Positions 1 to 9,255 are shown, numbered from the stretch's first letter. The stretch is 64,000 bases of DNA from JBOFBH01 sp051657715 (GCA_051657715.1 JBOFLF010000047.1:3556-67555); one strand, 5' to 3'. Made by a program: numbers and translations. The notes: generated by a model from the sequence alone, not told the origin.

Positions 1-2
1 AC

Positions 3-617
3 CCGCAGGCACCCGACCGGATCCATGCCGTGCTGGGTCGCGGTGTCCAGCTGATGGCGACCCTGCGGGACCCGGTGGACCGGGCCTTCTCCTCCTATCT
101 CTACCTGGCCAAGCACGGCCTGGCGGCACCGACGTTCCGGGACACCTGGCGGACCGTCCCGGAGCTGGTCGAGGAGGGGCGGTACGCCACCCAGCTGCGT
201 CGGTACGCGACCGTGTTCGGCCATCAGGCGCTCTACGTCAGCGTGTTCGACGACCTGCAGGAGGACCCGCAGGCGTTCTTGGACGCCACCACCGACCGGT
301 TGGGCGTGGACCGGTTGCCGCTACCGGACGAGCACCTGGAGGCGAAGCTGCCGGCGAGCAAGGCTCGGATGCTGCCCCTGGCGATGGCCGTCCAACGCGG
401 CGCCGACTGGGCGCGACGGCACGACGGCGCGCAGGTCGTGGGACGGATCAAGAGATCCGCGCTGGTGCAGCGGGCGTTGTACCGGCCGCTCGGTGACGAC
501 CGGCCGGTACCGCATGCTGCGGACGTGGATGCGCTGCGGGCGGAGCTGGAGCCCGAGGTGCGCGGGGTCGAGGAGGACTTCGCCCTGCCGCTGACCCGGC
601 GCTGGGGATGGCGGTAG
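3..617 (+). CDS. Sulfotransferase domain protein, 5' end outside window
   Basis: The reading frame is open from the first bases of the window, so the true start lies upstream and the N-terminal PAPS-binding loop is missing here. The visible part holds the 3'-phosphate-binding motif RDPVDRAFSSY followed by the C-terminal half of a PAPS-dependent sulfotransferase domain (family knowledge). It would transfer sulfate from PAPS to a carbohydrate or small-molecule hydroxyl. Its stop codon lies inside the start of the next sulfotransferase gene (10-bp overlap), so the two are probably co-translated. The neighbouring polysaccharide operon and cysDNQ suggest that the acceptor is an exported polysaccharide; that is inference. 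Confidence 0.8.
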   Translation, partial: PQAPDRIHAVLGRGVQLMATLRDPVDRAFSSYLYLAKHGLAAPTFRDTWRTVPELVEEGRYATQLRRYATVFGHQALYVSVFDDLQEDPQAFLDATTDRLGVDRLPLPDEHLEAKLPASKARMLPLAMAVQRGADWARRHDGAQVVGRIKRSALVQRALYRPLGDDRPVPHAADVDALRAELEPEVRGVEEDFALPLTRRWGWR

Positions 618-1483
618 CCCGCCGGGCGGCCCGGGCGTTGACACCAACCGGGCTGCACGGCCTCGGCCGACGCGGCTACCTGCGGTTCGGCACCGCCACG
701 GCGTCGCGGCGGATGCCCCCGGGCATGATCATGGTCGGGGCCTCGCGGTGCGGGACGACGTCGCTGTTCCGGGCGTTGTCCGCACACCCCCGGGTGGTGC
801 GGCCGGCGGCGAACAAGGGCGTGCGCTACTTCGACCTCAACTACTGGCGTGGCCACCGGTGGTACCTGGGGCACTTCCCTCTCACGCTCCCGGCCGCTGC
901 GCGCACCCGCGGCGGACCGCCGCTGACGTTCGAGGCGACCGGCTACTACCTGTTCCACCCGGTCGCGGTGCAGCGGATCGCCGCTGACCTGCCCGGGGTC
1001 AGGCTGGTCGCGATGATCCGTGATCCGGTGGAGCGGGCCTGGTCGGCGTGGAAGCACGAGACCGCGCGGGGGTTCGAGACCGTGCCCTTCGAGCGCGCCC
1101 TGGAGCTTGAGGACGAACGGCTGCACGGCGAGCGGGAGCGGCTGGCCCAGGACCCGGCGTACCGCAGCCTCGCCCACCAGCACCAGTCGCACCGCTCCCG
1201 CGGGGAGTACGTCGACCAGCTCGAGCGGGTGCTGCGGCACGTGCCGCGCGAGCGCGTGCACGTCGTGCAGTCGGAGGCGTTCTTCGCCGAGCCGGGGCAC
1301 GAGTACCGCCGGCTGCTGGACTTCCTGGAGCTGCCTGGGCACGACCCCGACGGTTTCGCGGTCCACAACGCCCGACCGTCGGCGCCGATGCCGGGCTCCG
1401 TCCGAGCACGCCTGCTCGAGCACTACGCCCCGTACGACGCCCGGCTCGAGGATCTGCTCGGTGAGCCGCTGCGCTGGCGCTGA
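608..1483 (+). CDS. PAPS-dependent sulfotransferase
   Basis: A 291-residue protein with both signatures of the sulfotransferase fold. The 5'-phosphosulfate-binding loop is MVGASRCGTTSLFRAL near residue 40, and the 3'-phosphate-binding segment is RDPVERAWSAWKHE near residue 138. The ATG overlaps the end of the preceding sulfotransferase by 10 bp, so the pair is translationally coupled. It probably sulfates a sugar of the polysaccharide made by the divergently encoded operon; the acceptor is unknown. The last 61 bp overlap the 3' end of the convergent flippase gene on the opposite strand, which is unusual. Family assignment is firm, the substrate is not. Confidence 0.88.
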   Translation: MAVARRAARALTPTGLHGLGRRGYLRFGTATASRRMPPGMIMVGASRCGTTSLFRALSAHPRVVRPAANKGVRYFDLNYWRGHRWYLGHFPLTLPAAARTRGGPPLTFEATGYYLFHPVAVQRIAADLPGVRLVAMIRDPVERAWSAWKHETARGFETVPFERALELEDERLHGERERLAQDPAYRSLAHQHQSHRSRGEYVDQLERVLRHVPRERVHVVQSEAFFAEPGHEYRRLLDFLELPGHDPDGFAVHNARPSAPMPGSVRARLLEHYAPYDARLEDLLGEPLRWR

Positions 1484-3201
1484 CCGGCCCCGGACGCTCC
1501 TCGATCGGGCGGGCGCTGGGTCGGTGAACCCGCGCTGCGACCCCGCCGTAGGCGCAGCGCCCCCTGCAGCGCCATCAGTTCCAGCGGTCGCCGCAGCGCC
1601 CACACCGTCGCGGCATACCCGATGGTGCTGATGATCAAGGCGAGCACCAGCACGGCCCACGACGAGCCGCCGATGTGCCTGACGGCGGCTGACACCGCTC
1701 CGTAGGACCCGCTCGCGCAGACCGCCGCCAACAAGGTCGGGCGGCCCCACGGGCGCAGGCCGATCGTGACCCCGATCTGGACGAGCGGCACCAGATTGGC
1801 GACCACGAGCGCGGCCGACCACCCGATGGCGGCACCCAGGACGCCGAACGAGGGGATCAGCAGCACGTCCAGCCCGAACTGGACACCCGCCGCCAGCATG
1901 ATGTTGGCCAGGCTCCACAGCGAACGACCAGCCATGTTGAGCACCATGTCGACCATCCCGCAGGCCATCGCCAGCAGCATCGTCATGGACAGCAGGAGCA
2001 GCACGCCCTGCCCCGCGCTGTAGCCCGACCCGAAGACCGTCAGGATCTGGTCGCCCCACACCACGAAGGTCAAGTACAGCGGCCAGGTCACCAACATCAA
2101 CCACGCCGTGCCGATCAGGTAGTACCGCTGAGCCCCGGCCACGTCCCCCCGCCCGAGCGCGTACCCGAGCCGCGGCTGCACGGCCAGCGAGATCGCCCGG
2201 CTGCCCATCTGGCCCGCCACCACGAACCGGGTGGCGGCGGTGTAGACGGCCGCGGCACTGGCACCGGCGAGCGCACCCACCAGCACGATGTCGAACCGCT
2301 GCATGGCGCTCTGCCCGACACTGGCCAGTGCCCGCGGTCCGCTGAACCGCCAGAAATCCCGACGCAACGCCTGGACCGACCGACCCGCCGGCCGACCGGA
2401 TCGGTCGCCAGGACGACGTCCCGATGACCCCTCGGCCGCTCGCCGCCACCACACCGCCGCGACGACCGCCGCCGGCAGGTAGGCCGCCACCCAGGCCAGC
2501 GCCACCCAGCGCCCGTCCGTGATCGCCAGCAGCCCGATGACCAGGGCCAGTTGCAGCACCGGGCGGCCGAGCTGCTCGACGAGCACGTTCGCGCGCATGC
2601 TGCCCAGGCCGCGGGTCGCCGCCAACGCGACGTTCTCCACCCCGACCAGGGGGATGAAGAACGCGAGCGCCCGCAGGTAGCTGGTGCTCTGGTCGACGTG
2701 CTCGGGGTTGATGAGCGCGGACAGCTGCGGTGCCAGGGCGAACAGCGCCGCGCCCATCACCACCGCGGTGATCACCACCGGCCGCATCGCGATCACCCCG
2801 TACCGGCGGGCCTGGTGCAGGGTGCCGTTCGCCCGTGCCCTGGACAGGAAGTAGACCAGCCCGGTGTTGGTGCCGAGCTGACCGACCGCGGTCGCCAACA
2901 CGAAAAGCGAGGTCGCGGAGAAGAACACCCCGGCATCCTCGGGCGACAGAACCCGGGTGATCACCACCGTCAGCCCCATCAGGCACACCGCCATGACGAT
3001 CGCGCCTAGCAGGTTGGCTGACCCCCCGCGGGCCACCCGTCCCAGCTGCGCCTCAGCCGGGCCGCCGCCGGTCGGCGCTGCGCCGGGCCGCAAGCCAGAG
3101 CGCCGGATGTCCGCGAAGCCGGACGGCAGTCGTTGAAGCGGTTGTGGCCCGCGGGCCGCATGGCGGGGTGACGGCGAGCCACCAGACGAGCGGCCGGTCA
3201 C
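1423..3201 (-). CDS. Polysaccharide flippase, Wzx/MATE-like
   Basis: A hydrophobic polytopic protein with many predicted membrane helices. It begins with a segment reading SANLLGAIVMAVCLMGLTVV and runs through the alternating hydrophobic blocks typical of lipid-linked oligosaccharide flippases. The likely role is to move the undecaprenyl-linked repeat unit across the membrane for Wzy polymerisation. Two GTG starts are possible. The one at 3201 begins 23 bp after the upstream gene ends and adds a basic cytosolic tail. The one at 3036 starts directly before the first helix. I chose 3201 with low certainty. It is the last gene of the minus-strand operon, and its 3' end overlaps the convergent sulfotransferase. 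Confidence 0.75.
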   Translation of the reverse strand: MTGRSSGGSPSPRHAARGPQPLQRLPSGFADIRRSGLRPGAAPTGGGPAEAQLGRVARGGSANLLGAIVMAVCLMGLTVVITRVLSPEDAGVFFSATSLFVLATAVGQLGTNTGLVYFLSRARANGTLHQARRYGVIAMRPVVITAVVMGAALFALAPQLSALINPEHVDQSTSYLRALAFFIPLVGVENVALAATRGLGSMRANVLVEQLGRPVLQLALVIGLLAITDGRWVALAWVAAYLPAAVVAAVWWRRAAEGSSGRRPGDRSGRPAGRSVQALRRDFWRFSGPRALASVGQSAMQRFDIVLVGALAGASAAAVYTAATRFVVAGQMGSRAISLAVQPRLGYALGRGDVAGAQRYYLIGTAWLMLVTWPLYLTFVVWGDQILTVFGSGYSAGQGVLLLLSMTMLLAMACGMVDMVLNMAGRSLWSLANIMLAAGVQFGLDVLLIPSFGVLGAAIGWSAALVVANLVPLVQIGVTIGLRPWGRPTLLAAVCASGSYGAVSAAVRHIGGSSWAVLVLALIISTIGYAATVWALRRPLELMALQGALRLRRGRSAGSPTQRPPDRGASGAGQRQRSGSPSRSSSRASYGA

Positions 3202-3224
3202 TCCCCAGGAGCCGACCGGCCGCC

Positions 3225-4625
3225 TCACCGCGGTCCACCGACGCCGAGATGCTCCTGGAGGATGAGGGTGAGCCAGGTGTCCAGGTCCCCCAACCGGCCA
3301 CCGGCCTCCTCCTGGCGGTCCCCCTCGTAGCGCACCCCGATGTCCACGAGGTACAGCAGCGCTGTGCGCCGAGCGCCGGCAGCGTCGATGCCGAACGGCT
3401 CCAGCAGCGTCGGAGCCCGGGCGACGAGCGCCCGGGCCGCGTCCAGCGGGCTGCGCCCTCGGTGGGCGATGGCCCGCTGGATGTCGTGGTGCAGCGCGTC
3501 GAACCCGACCGGCACGCCGCTGTCGAAACGCTCCCAGTCCCACACCAACGCGCCACCCCCCGACCTGGCTGCCATGTTCCAGGGCGTCCAGTCACCGTGC
3601 CACGACCCGAGGTCCAGCGGCATGCTCGGACCCGACTCGGCGACCATCGCCCGCCCACCGTCCGCCTCGCTCACCGCCGGGACCGGCCGAGCCAGCACGC
3701 CGTCGAGAGCCGCGGCCAACCGGCCGGCCCGGGTGCCGGGCAACACCGCCAGCCGAGCCCGCAGCCGGGCGATGTAGGCGTTGTTGGTCAGCTCCACCGA
3801 CGAGCGGCCGATGCCGGCGACCTCCACCATCGCGGGTACCAGGTCGGCGTCCGGCACCGGGCCGTGCCCCATCAACGCCTGCTGCACCAGCACCGGATAG
3901 TCCGCCCAGCTGCCTGAGTACAGCACCCGCGGCACGGTCAACGACCGCAGCCCCACGGATTCGAGACCGCTCAGCGCCTGCGCCTCGGCGAGCACCAAAG
4001 CGCAGGTCAGGGCGTTGATCCCGACCTTCGCGTAGCCGATCGTGCGCCCGCTCCCGGTGAGCACCTGGAGCACCGGCTTGCGGTTGGCGCGTAACGGGGC
4101 ACCCGAGTACAGGCTGATCAGGACGTCGAACCCGAGCACCGCGGCGATGTGGTCCTCGATCGACTCGGCGACCTCGGTCACGGCATCGAGGGACAGCCCC
4201 AGGGTTGCAGTCGCGACACCACCCACGGGAGCAGCGGTCGCAGCGCTGCCCACGGGGGCACCAGCTGCGACACCACCCCGGGCGGCACCGGTAGCGGGCT
4301 GGACGGCCGGATCGATCCGCAACTGACCGGGCCACAGGTCGAGCAACCCGATCCGGGCCAGGCTGGCCAGGGCATTGAGCCGCAGACGTTCTCCACCGTG
4401 GGCCGACGCCTTGTAGTGCTGCAGGACAGACCCGGCCGCGGAACGCGGCCGCAGCGGCACCGCCACGGTCGGTCGCGACGGCCGGGGCAGCAGGACATAC
4501 CGACGGCCGGGGCCACGCCGTAGCCAGGCCGCCGTCCGGGGCGTGGCGTGTGGCCACAGCTGCGCGACGACCTGGTCGAGGAACTCCCGACGAGAGCCGG
4601 TGGTACTCGAACCCGGTGCGCTCAT
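3225..4625 (-). CDS. Aminoglycoside-phosphotransferase-fold protein in polysaccharide operon
   Basis: A 466-residue protein. Near residue 343 it carries HGDWTPWN, the catalytic loop of the aminoglycoside/choline kinase (APH) family, followed by VWDWERF as the metal-binding equivalent. The N-terminal lobe contains an Ala/Gly/Val-rich insertion near residues 100-140 with repeated short words. The start overlaps the end of the upstream Wzz-like gene by 4 bp (ATGA), so it belongs to the operon. A kinase of this fold in a Wzx/Wzy locus could phosphorylate a sugar or a lipid carrier, or serve as a pseudokinase. The substrate cannot be read from the sequence. Confidence 0.7.
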   Translation of the reverse strand: MSAPGSSTTGSRREFLDQVVAQLWPHATPRTAAWLRRGPGRRYVLLPRPSRPTVAVPLRPRSAAGSVLQHYKASAHGGERLRLNALASLARIGLLDLWPGQLRIDPAVQPATGAARGGVAAGAPVGSAATAAPVGGVATATLGLSLDAVTEVAESIEDHIAAVLGFDVLISLYSGAPLRANRKPVLQVLTGSGRTIGYAKVGINALTCALVLAEAQALSGLESVGLRSLTVPRVLYSGSWADYPVLVQQALMGHGPVPDADLVPAMVEVAGIGRSSVELTNNAYIARLRARLAVLPGTRAGRLAAALDGVLARPVPAVSEADGGRAMVAESGPSMPLDLGSWHGDWTPWNMAARSGGGALVWDWERFDSGVPVGFDALHHDIQRAIAHRGRSPLDAARALVARAPTLLEPFGIDAAGARRTALLYLVDIGVRYEGDRQEEAGGRLGDLDTWLTLILQEHLGVGGPR

Positions 4626-6580
4626 CCGGACCGGCTACGGAATATCGACCCCGCCCTGCGGGATAGACCAGTCGTGGGATCGGCGGGCGGGCCGGCATCC
4701 GAACCGCCGTCCGTGGCATCGCCTCTGGTACGGATCGGACGGGTGACCGGCGTCGCGTCCGGAGCGGTGCCGCCGACGTCCGACCCACCACGGCCTTCGC
4801 CACCACGGCCCTCACCACCACGGCCTTCACCACCACGGCCGACGCCACCTGCGGCACGGTCAATCGCTGCGCGACCAGCCGCGGCACGGCCAGGCGTGGC
4901 GGGATCAGCCGCGGCACGGCCAGGCGCGGCGGGATCAACCACGGCACGGCCAGGCGTGGCGACCCGACCGACACCGGCAGGACGGTCGGTGGCGGCAACG
5001 CCGGAGGGTGCCCGCCCCAACGCGTCTCTGGCCTCGCCGGCTGCCAGGACGTCGATCCGAGAGACCGGCGGGCGAGGCCGCGTGGCCTGGGAGTGGCCAC
5101 GCGGCCTCAGGGCCAGACCGATGATCCGCGCGCCTACCAGCTCGGCCCGGTCCAGCACGTCCTCCACGTCCACGCTGGTGGTGCTCATCTCCTGGCCGAC
5201 CAGCACGGTGCCGGTGGCGAGCCGGGCCACGGCCATCCCGGCCGGTGACGTCGCCACCGGCGCCACGACGAGCACGTAGTCGCACGCGCTGGCCAGCTCG
5301 CGGAGCATGGTGGCGAACCGGTCGCCCGACAGCAGCTCGTGACGATCCTCCAGATCAGCACCGGGAGGGAGCACCCACACGCCGTCCCGATCCACCAGCA
5401 GCGGCTGAGCGGGTTGCTGCGAGGTGAGCACGTCGCTGAGCCCGGCCCCGGCCTCCACCGTGAAGAGCCCGGCGGCGTCGCCCTCGGCGTCGGCGATCAC
5501 CACCACGACCCGGTACCCGGCCCGGCGGAATGATCCCGCCAGCTCCTGCACGACGTCCCCGACCGCCCCTCGGCCCTCGGCCAAGGTCACCGCGACCGTG
5601 CTGGACGGCGGCACCGCGGCCAGGATGCCGGTCCGCAATCGTTGGTGCGCGGCTCGCAGCAATCGGCCGGTCGGGTCGACCGACCGCTGCCACCAGCGTC
5701 GTCCGCCGCCGAGCACCGCGAGCACCGGAACGTCGCCGGCGACGACGTCCGAGCGCCGCACCCGCTTGTCCGCCCGGGTCAACGTGATGGCCAGCACGAG
5801 ACCCAAGGCCAGCCCCAGCAACCCGCCGACGCCCGTGACCAGTCGCCAGTCCAACCCCTCGGCCTGCCTAGGCAGCTGCGCCGGGGACAGTACCGACCCG
5901 GGGTTGTTGTCACCGGCGCGCAACTGGCTCAGCTGCTCCGACAAGGAGGAGTACTGGTCGGTGAGCAGCTGCTGCTGGCGAGACGCCCGGCTGGACGTCG
6001 GCGGGACACCGGACGCCTCGGCCGCGGCCCGCTCCTGGTCGACCTCGGCGGTGACCTCCTCCAACCGTTTGCTCACGCTGGCGAACTGAGCGCGCAGCTC
6101 CTTTGACCGGCTCTCCTCGGTGGCGTCCGATCGCTGCTGCCGGTAGGTCAGGTAGCTGGTCGCCACAGACTGCGCACCGGCCTGGGCTGCGATCGCCGTG
6201 GACGCGGTGAAGCTGATCTCGACGATCTGGGTGTTCGGTGGCACCGCCGCCTTGACGACACCCGTACCGGCCTGCCAGTCCGGGGTCAGCTTGGCGTTGG
6301 AGATCGCGGCCACCGCCGCGGAGTCGACCAGCGTCGCCTCGGTCTCCATCGCGATGGTCACCTGCTGCCCGCTGTCCCCCGTCTCCAGGCCAAGCGGGTT
6401 CCCCAAGGTCGGCAGCAGCAAGATCTTGGCCGACCCCCGGTACGACTCCGGTTGTGCCTTCGCGGCCACCCAGGCGGCGGCCGACAAACCCACGACGCAC
6501 ACCAGGATCAGTGCCCAATACCGCTGCAGCGCTTGCCTCATCAGGCGAGGACGAACGTCCTCATCGACTGTCTGCGGCAC
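4622..6580 (-). CDS. Wzz-type chain-length protein with degenerate tyrosine-kinase-like domain
   Basis: An N-terminal membrane helix near residue 20 (YWALILVCVVGLSAAAW), a periplasmic region with coiled-coil character, and a second helix near residue 250 (VTGVGGLLGLALGLVLAITL) define a polysaccharide co-polymerase. The cytoplasmic part resembles a BY-kinase (CpsD/Wzc) fold, but the Walker A position reads AEGRGAVG instead of GxGKT/S, so ATP hydrolysis is doubtful. The C-terminal tail is a low-complexity Pro/Ala/Gly/Arg repeat. The GTG at 6580 is preferred because GAAGGGG lies 6 nt before it. It overlaps the upstream gene by 20 bp. Confidence 0.78.
   Translation of the reverse strand: MPQTVDEDVRPRLMRQALQRYWALILVCVVGLSAAAWVAAKAQPESYRGSAKILLLPTLGNPLGLETGDSGQQVTIAMETEATLVDSAAVAAISNAKLTPDWQAGTGVVKAAVPPNTQIVEISFTASTAIAAQAGAQSVATSYLTYRQQRSDATEESRSKELRAQFASVSKRLEEVTAEVDQERAAAEASGVPPTSSRASRQQQLLTDQYSSLSEQLSQLRAGDNNPGSVLSPAQLPRQAEGLDWRLVTGVGGLLGLALGLVLAITLTRADKRVRRSDVVAGDVPVLAVLGGGRRWWQRSVDPTGRLLRAAHQRLRTGILAAVPPSSTVAVTLAEGRGAVGDVVQELAGSFRRAGYRVVVVIADAEGDAAGLFTVEAGAGLSDVLTSQQPAQPLLVDRDGVWVLPPGADLEDRHELLSGDRFATMLRELASACDYVLVVAPVATSPAGMAVARLATGTVLVGQEMSTTSVDVEDVLDRAELVGARIIGLALRPRGHSQATRPRPPVSRIDVLAAGEARDALGRAPSGVAATDRPAGVGRVATPGRAVVDPAAPGRAAADPATPGRAAAGRAAIDRAAGGVGRGGEGRGGEGRGGEGRGGSDVGGTAPDATPVTRPIRTRGDATDGGSDAGPPADPTTGLSRRAGSIFRSRSG
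4785..4970. repeat. In-frame tandem repeats in Wzz-like tail
   Basis: Two adjacent arrays inside the coding sequence. The first is a 15-bp unit built on CCACCACGGCCTTCA, repeated about four times (4785-4840), encoding EGRGG. The second is a 30-bp unit repeated three times (4881-4970), encoding variants of DPAxPGRAAA. Units are multiples of three, so copy-number change would keep the frame. Confidence 0.85.
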
Positions 6581-9251
6581 CCGACACCCCTTCCATGGCG
6601 GTAACCCGCCCGTTACCCAGCATAGGTTCGTCACGCTGCGTCCACCGGCGTTTCCCCGACCCGCTGGCCACGACCACCCCGATGGGGGTCTGACCGCGGA
6701 CGACCGCCTCCGCCGCGACCCGGGCCACGGCCGCGCTGCGGGTCCTCGGGCGGGCCACGATCACGCATCGGCCAGCCGTTCCTGCGCGCACCGCCGGCGA
6801 CCGTCCGATCGCGGCGGCCACCTCGACCAGCCTGGGGTCGTCGTCGACCGGGACGCAGCTGCCGAAGTCGTGGACCAGCGCTGCCGTCTGGACGACGGTT
6901 CCCAGCTGGCTGGGGTCTCCTGCGCTCAGGGCCGTAGCGGCGTCGAGGCGCGCCAGCACCGGCAGCCCGGCCTCGTCCGCGAGCGTCTGCCGGCGGCGGA
7001 TGCGCCGACCTCGGCGGCCCATCGCCACCGCGACCACCCCTCCGGTGCCGACGCCCAGGGCCAGACCGCTGGCCAGGTCCACCCGGCGCCGGTCGCCGCT
7101 GACGAACGCCCGCGGCGGCCGGATGGTGACGCCGGCGGACACCCGCGCGGCGACGATCGTGGCCAGTTGCTGGTTGATGACCCGGGACCGGGTCTGCAGC
7201 AGAGCGCGTCGCGCTCGCAGCGTCGTCGTGGCAGAGATCGACGGAGCCCGTCGGGTGCCGGGCAGCGGTCGCTGGATCAGATCGGTCAGCCGGCTGAGGT
7301 TCGCGTTCAACGCCTCGGCTCGGATCCGCAGAGCGTCGATCTGCCGGCGCCGTTCGGCGTCCAGCTGTCGTTGGCGGACGAGCAGCAGCGCGGAGACGGC
7401 CGCCTGCGATCCGGCTTGCGCCCTCGCCTTGTCCCGGCCGGTGAACGTGACGTTGAGCGTCCGGGTGTTCGGCGCGGCCCGGACCACGAGAGTGCCGTCG
7501 CCTTCGGTCGGGCGACGGCCGCCGGCCTGCTCCACGGCGTCCAGCACCTGGCCGCTGGAGAGCACCTGGGCGAGGGTGTCGACGGTCAGCGGCCCGTCCG
7601 AGGCCGGGGCGAACGAGAAGACCGGCCGTTGCGGCAGGTAGGCACTCGTGACCGCGCTCACCCTCGGCTCCCGGTTCTCATGAACCGCCAGTCCGGCTCC
7701 CGTGCCGACGACGGCGAAGACCAGCACCACCGGCCAGCACCGGCGCAGCGGGGTGACGAATGCGCCGAGGGTGGTCAGCACGCGAGGCCCGTGCGCCGCC
7801 ACCTGCTCCCGGACTCCCAGAGCCAGTCCGATCATGGTGACCAGCAGACCGGTGCCGAGCGAGTTGTAGACCGGCATGGTGACCGCGCTGGCGAGCAGCA
7901 CGGTGAGCGCCACCGTCACCGTGGGCGAGCGCAACCGAAGGAACCGCCAGCCCATGCTGATGAAGAACGTCAGGTAGAGGGCCAGGCCGACAAGACCCTG
8001 GCCGAACACGACCGACCACACCTGGCCCTGTGTGCCCAGTGCCGGCGGACTGCACCGCGGGCAGTTCGCCGTGGCTCCGCCGGCGATCGTGTTGAAGTTG
8101 CCCTGGACGTTGCGCGTGCTGCCCAGGCCGATCACCGGGGAGGTGCGGGTCACGCTCACCACCGCGAGGGTGCCGAGGTTGGTCCGGCCCTGCTCGCTGC
8201 CCTCGCTGGTCAGGCGGGTGGTCACCAACGACCCCAACGAGGTGACCGCGACCAGCGTCACCAGCGCCGCGCCGCCGGCCACCACACCGGCCAGCATCCC
8301 CGGGCGTCCGGTCAGCGCGGACCGGACGGCGACGAACAGCGCCAGCACCACGATCGTGGCCCACATGCCCCGGTTGATCGAGAAGACCGCTGGCACCGCT
8401 GCCGCCAGCAGGACGACCGGGGCCAGGTACCGCCGACGGCCGGCGTCCCGGCCGCACCAGGCGTACAAGAAGAACGGCAGGGTGCAGACGAAGTTCAGGC
8501 CCCAGGTGTTGGTGAAGGTGTACGGCGCGCTCGGTCGTGGCGACTCGAACCCGAGGACGTCCTGCAGCTGCGCGGCCGACGGATGGATCATCCGCTCCAC
8601 GAACGGCACCCGGGTGATGCTCTGCGGAAGCATCAGCTCCAGCAACGAGGAGAACTCGAACATCGGCGCGAGCACGCCGAGCAGCCCGCCGGCCACCACG
8701 GTGAGGAACAACGCGCTGACGATCCGGCTGATCCGCCGGGCGGTCAGCTCGGCTCGGGTGTTCAGGACGTAGAGAAAGCTGATGGTGATCGTGAGGTACC
8801 AGGCAACCCGGTAGGTCCAGGTGAGATACCGGGTCGTGCTCTGGTCAGGAGCGGCCCCGAAGGCCCCCACCTGCAGCACCAGCACTCCGACGAGGACCCA
8901 GAGCAAGAAGAGGATCCACAACCCGAAGCCGCGCGGAACCTCCACCCGGCGCCGGCGCAGCAGGTAGGCCGCCATCGGGACGGTCATCAGCATGCAGATG
9001 AGCTCGGACATGCCGAGCGCCCACCACAAGGGGAACGGCACCAGCATCACCGACAGCGGCCACCCGGGGCGCCGCCACCAGGACCGGCGGACCGGCCGGG
9101 TCGACACCAGGACGGCCCGCCGGACCGGCGGCACCGGGCCGGCACCCGTGGGCTGCGCAGCCGACGCGTCCTGCCAGGCTGCCGCTGCTCGCCGCGCGCC
9201 GGGAGCCCGGGCGAGCAGACCCGGCGCACGACGGTCGTCGGCAGGCGGCAC
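6561..9251 (-). CDS. Fused O-antigen polymerase (Wzy) and Wzz-type chain-length regulator
   Basis: The 896-residue product has two parts. Residues about 65-490 are polytopic and read like a Wzy/WaaL O-antigen ligase-polymerase, with about a dozen hydrophobic segments and a long polar loop (residues about 345-405). From about residue 500 a new module begins with a membrane helix (WPVVLVFAVVGTGAGLAV), an extracytoplasmic helical region and a closing helix near 730, the layout of a Wzz co-polymerase, plus a short nucleotide-binding-like tail. No frameshift separates the halves. Such a fusion would tie polymerisation to length control in one chain. The GTG start lies 4 bp after cysN and lacks a clear ribosome site. 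Confidence 0.78.
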   Translation of the reverse strand: MPPADDRRAPGLLARAPGARRAAAAWQDASAAQPTGAGPVPPVRRAVLVSTRPVRRSWWRRPGWPLSVMLVPFPLWWALGMSELICMLMTVPMAAYLLRRRRVEVPRGFGLWILFLLWVLVGVLVLQVGAFGAAPDQSTTRYLTWTYRVAWYLTITISFLYVLNTRAELTARRISRIVSALFLTVVAGGLLGVLAPMFEFSSLLELMLPQSITRVPFVERMIHPSAAQLQDVLGFESPRPSAPYTFTNTWGLNFVCTLPFFLYAWCGRDAGRRRYLAPVVLLAAAVPAVFSINRGMWATIVVLALFVAVRSALTGRPGMLAGVVAGGAALVTLVAVTSLGSLVTTRLTSEGSEQGRTNLGTLAVVSVTRTSPVIGLGSTRNVQGNFNTIAGGATANCPRCSPPALGTQGQVWSVVFGQGLVGLALYLTFFISMGWRFLRLRSPTVTVALTVLLASAVTMPVYNSLGTGLLVTMIGLALGVREQVAAHGPRVLTTLGAFVTPLRRCWPVVLVFAVVGTGAGLAVHENREPRVSAVTSAYLPQRPVFSFAPASDGPLTVDTLAQVLSSGQVLDAVEQAGGRRPTEGDGTLVVRAAPNTRTLNVTFTGRDKARAQAGSQAAVSALLLVRQRQLDAERRRQIDALRIRAEALNANLSRLTDLIQRPLPGTRRAPSISATTTLRARRALLQTRSRVINQQLATIVAARVSAGVTIRPPRAFVSGDRRRVDLASGLALGVGTGGVVAVAMGRRGRRIRRRQTLADEAGLPVLARLDAATALSAGDPSQLGTVVQTAALVHDFGSCVPVDDDPRLVEVAAAIGRSPAVRAGTAGRCVIVARPRTRSAAVARVAAEAVVRGQTPIGVVVASGSGKRRWTQRDEPMLGNGRVTAMEGVSGAADSR

Positions 9252-9255
9252 GGAA

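Noticed and set aside
233..2986. Long minus-strand open frame over the sulfotransferases and flippase
   Set aside because: Its translation is arginine/glycine-rich low-complexity sequence without family resemblance. It is the antisense or off-frame shadow of real genes in high-GC DNA.
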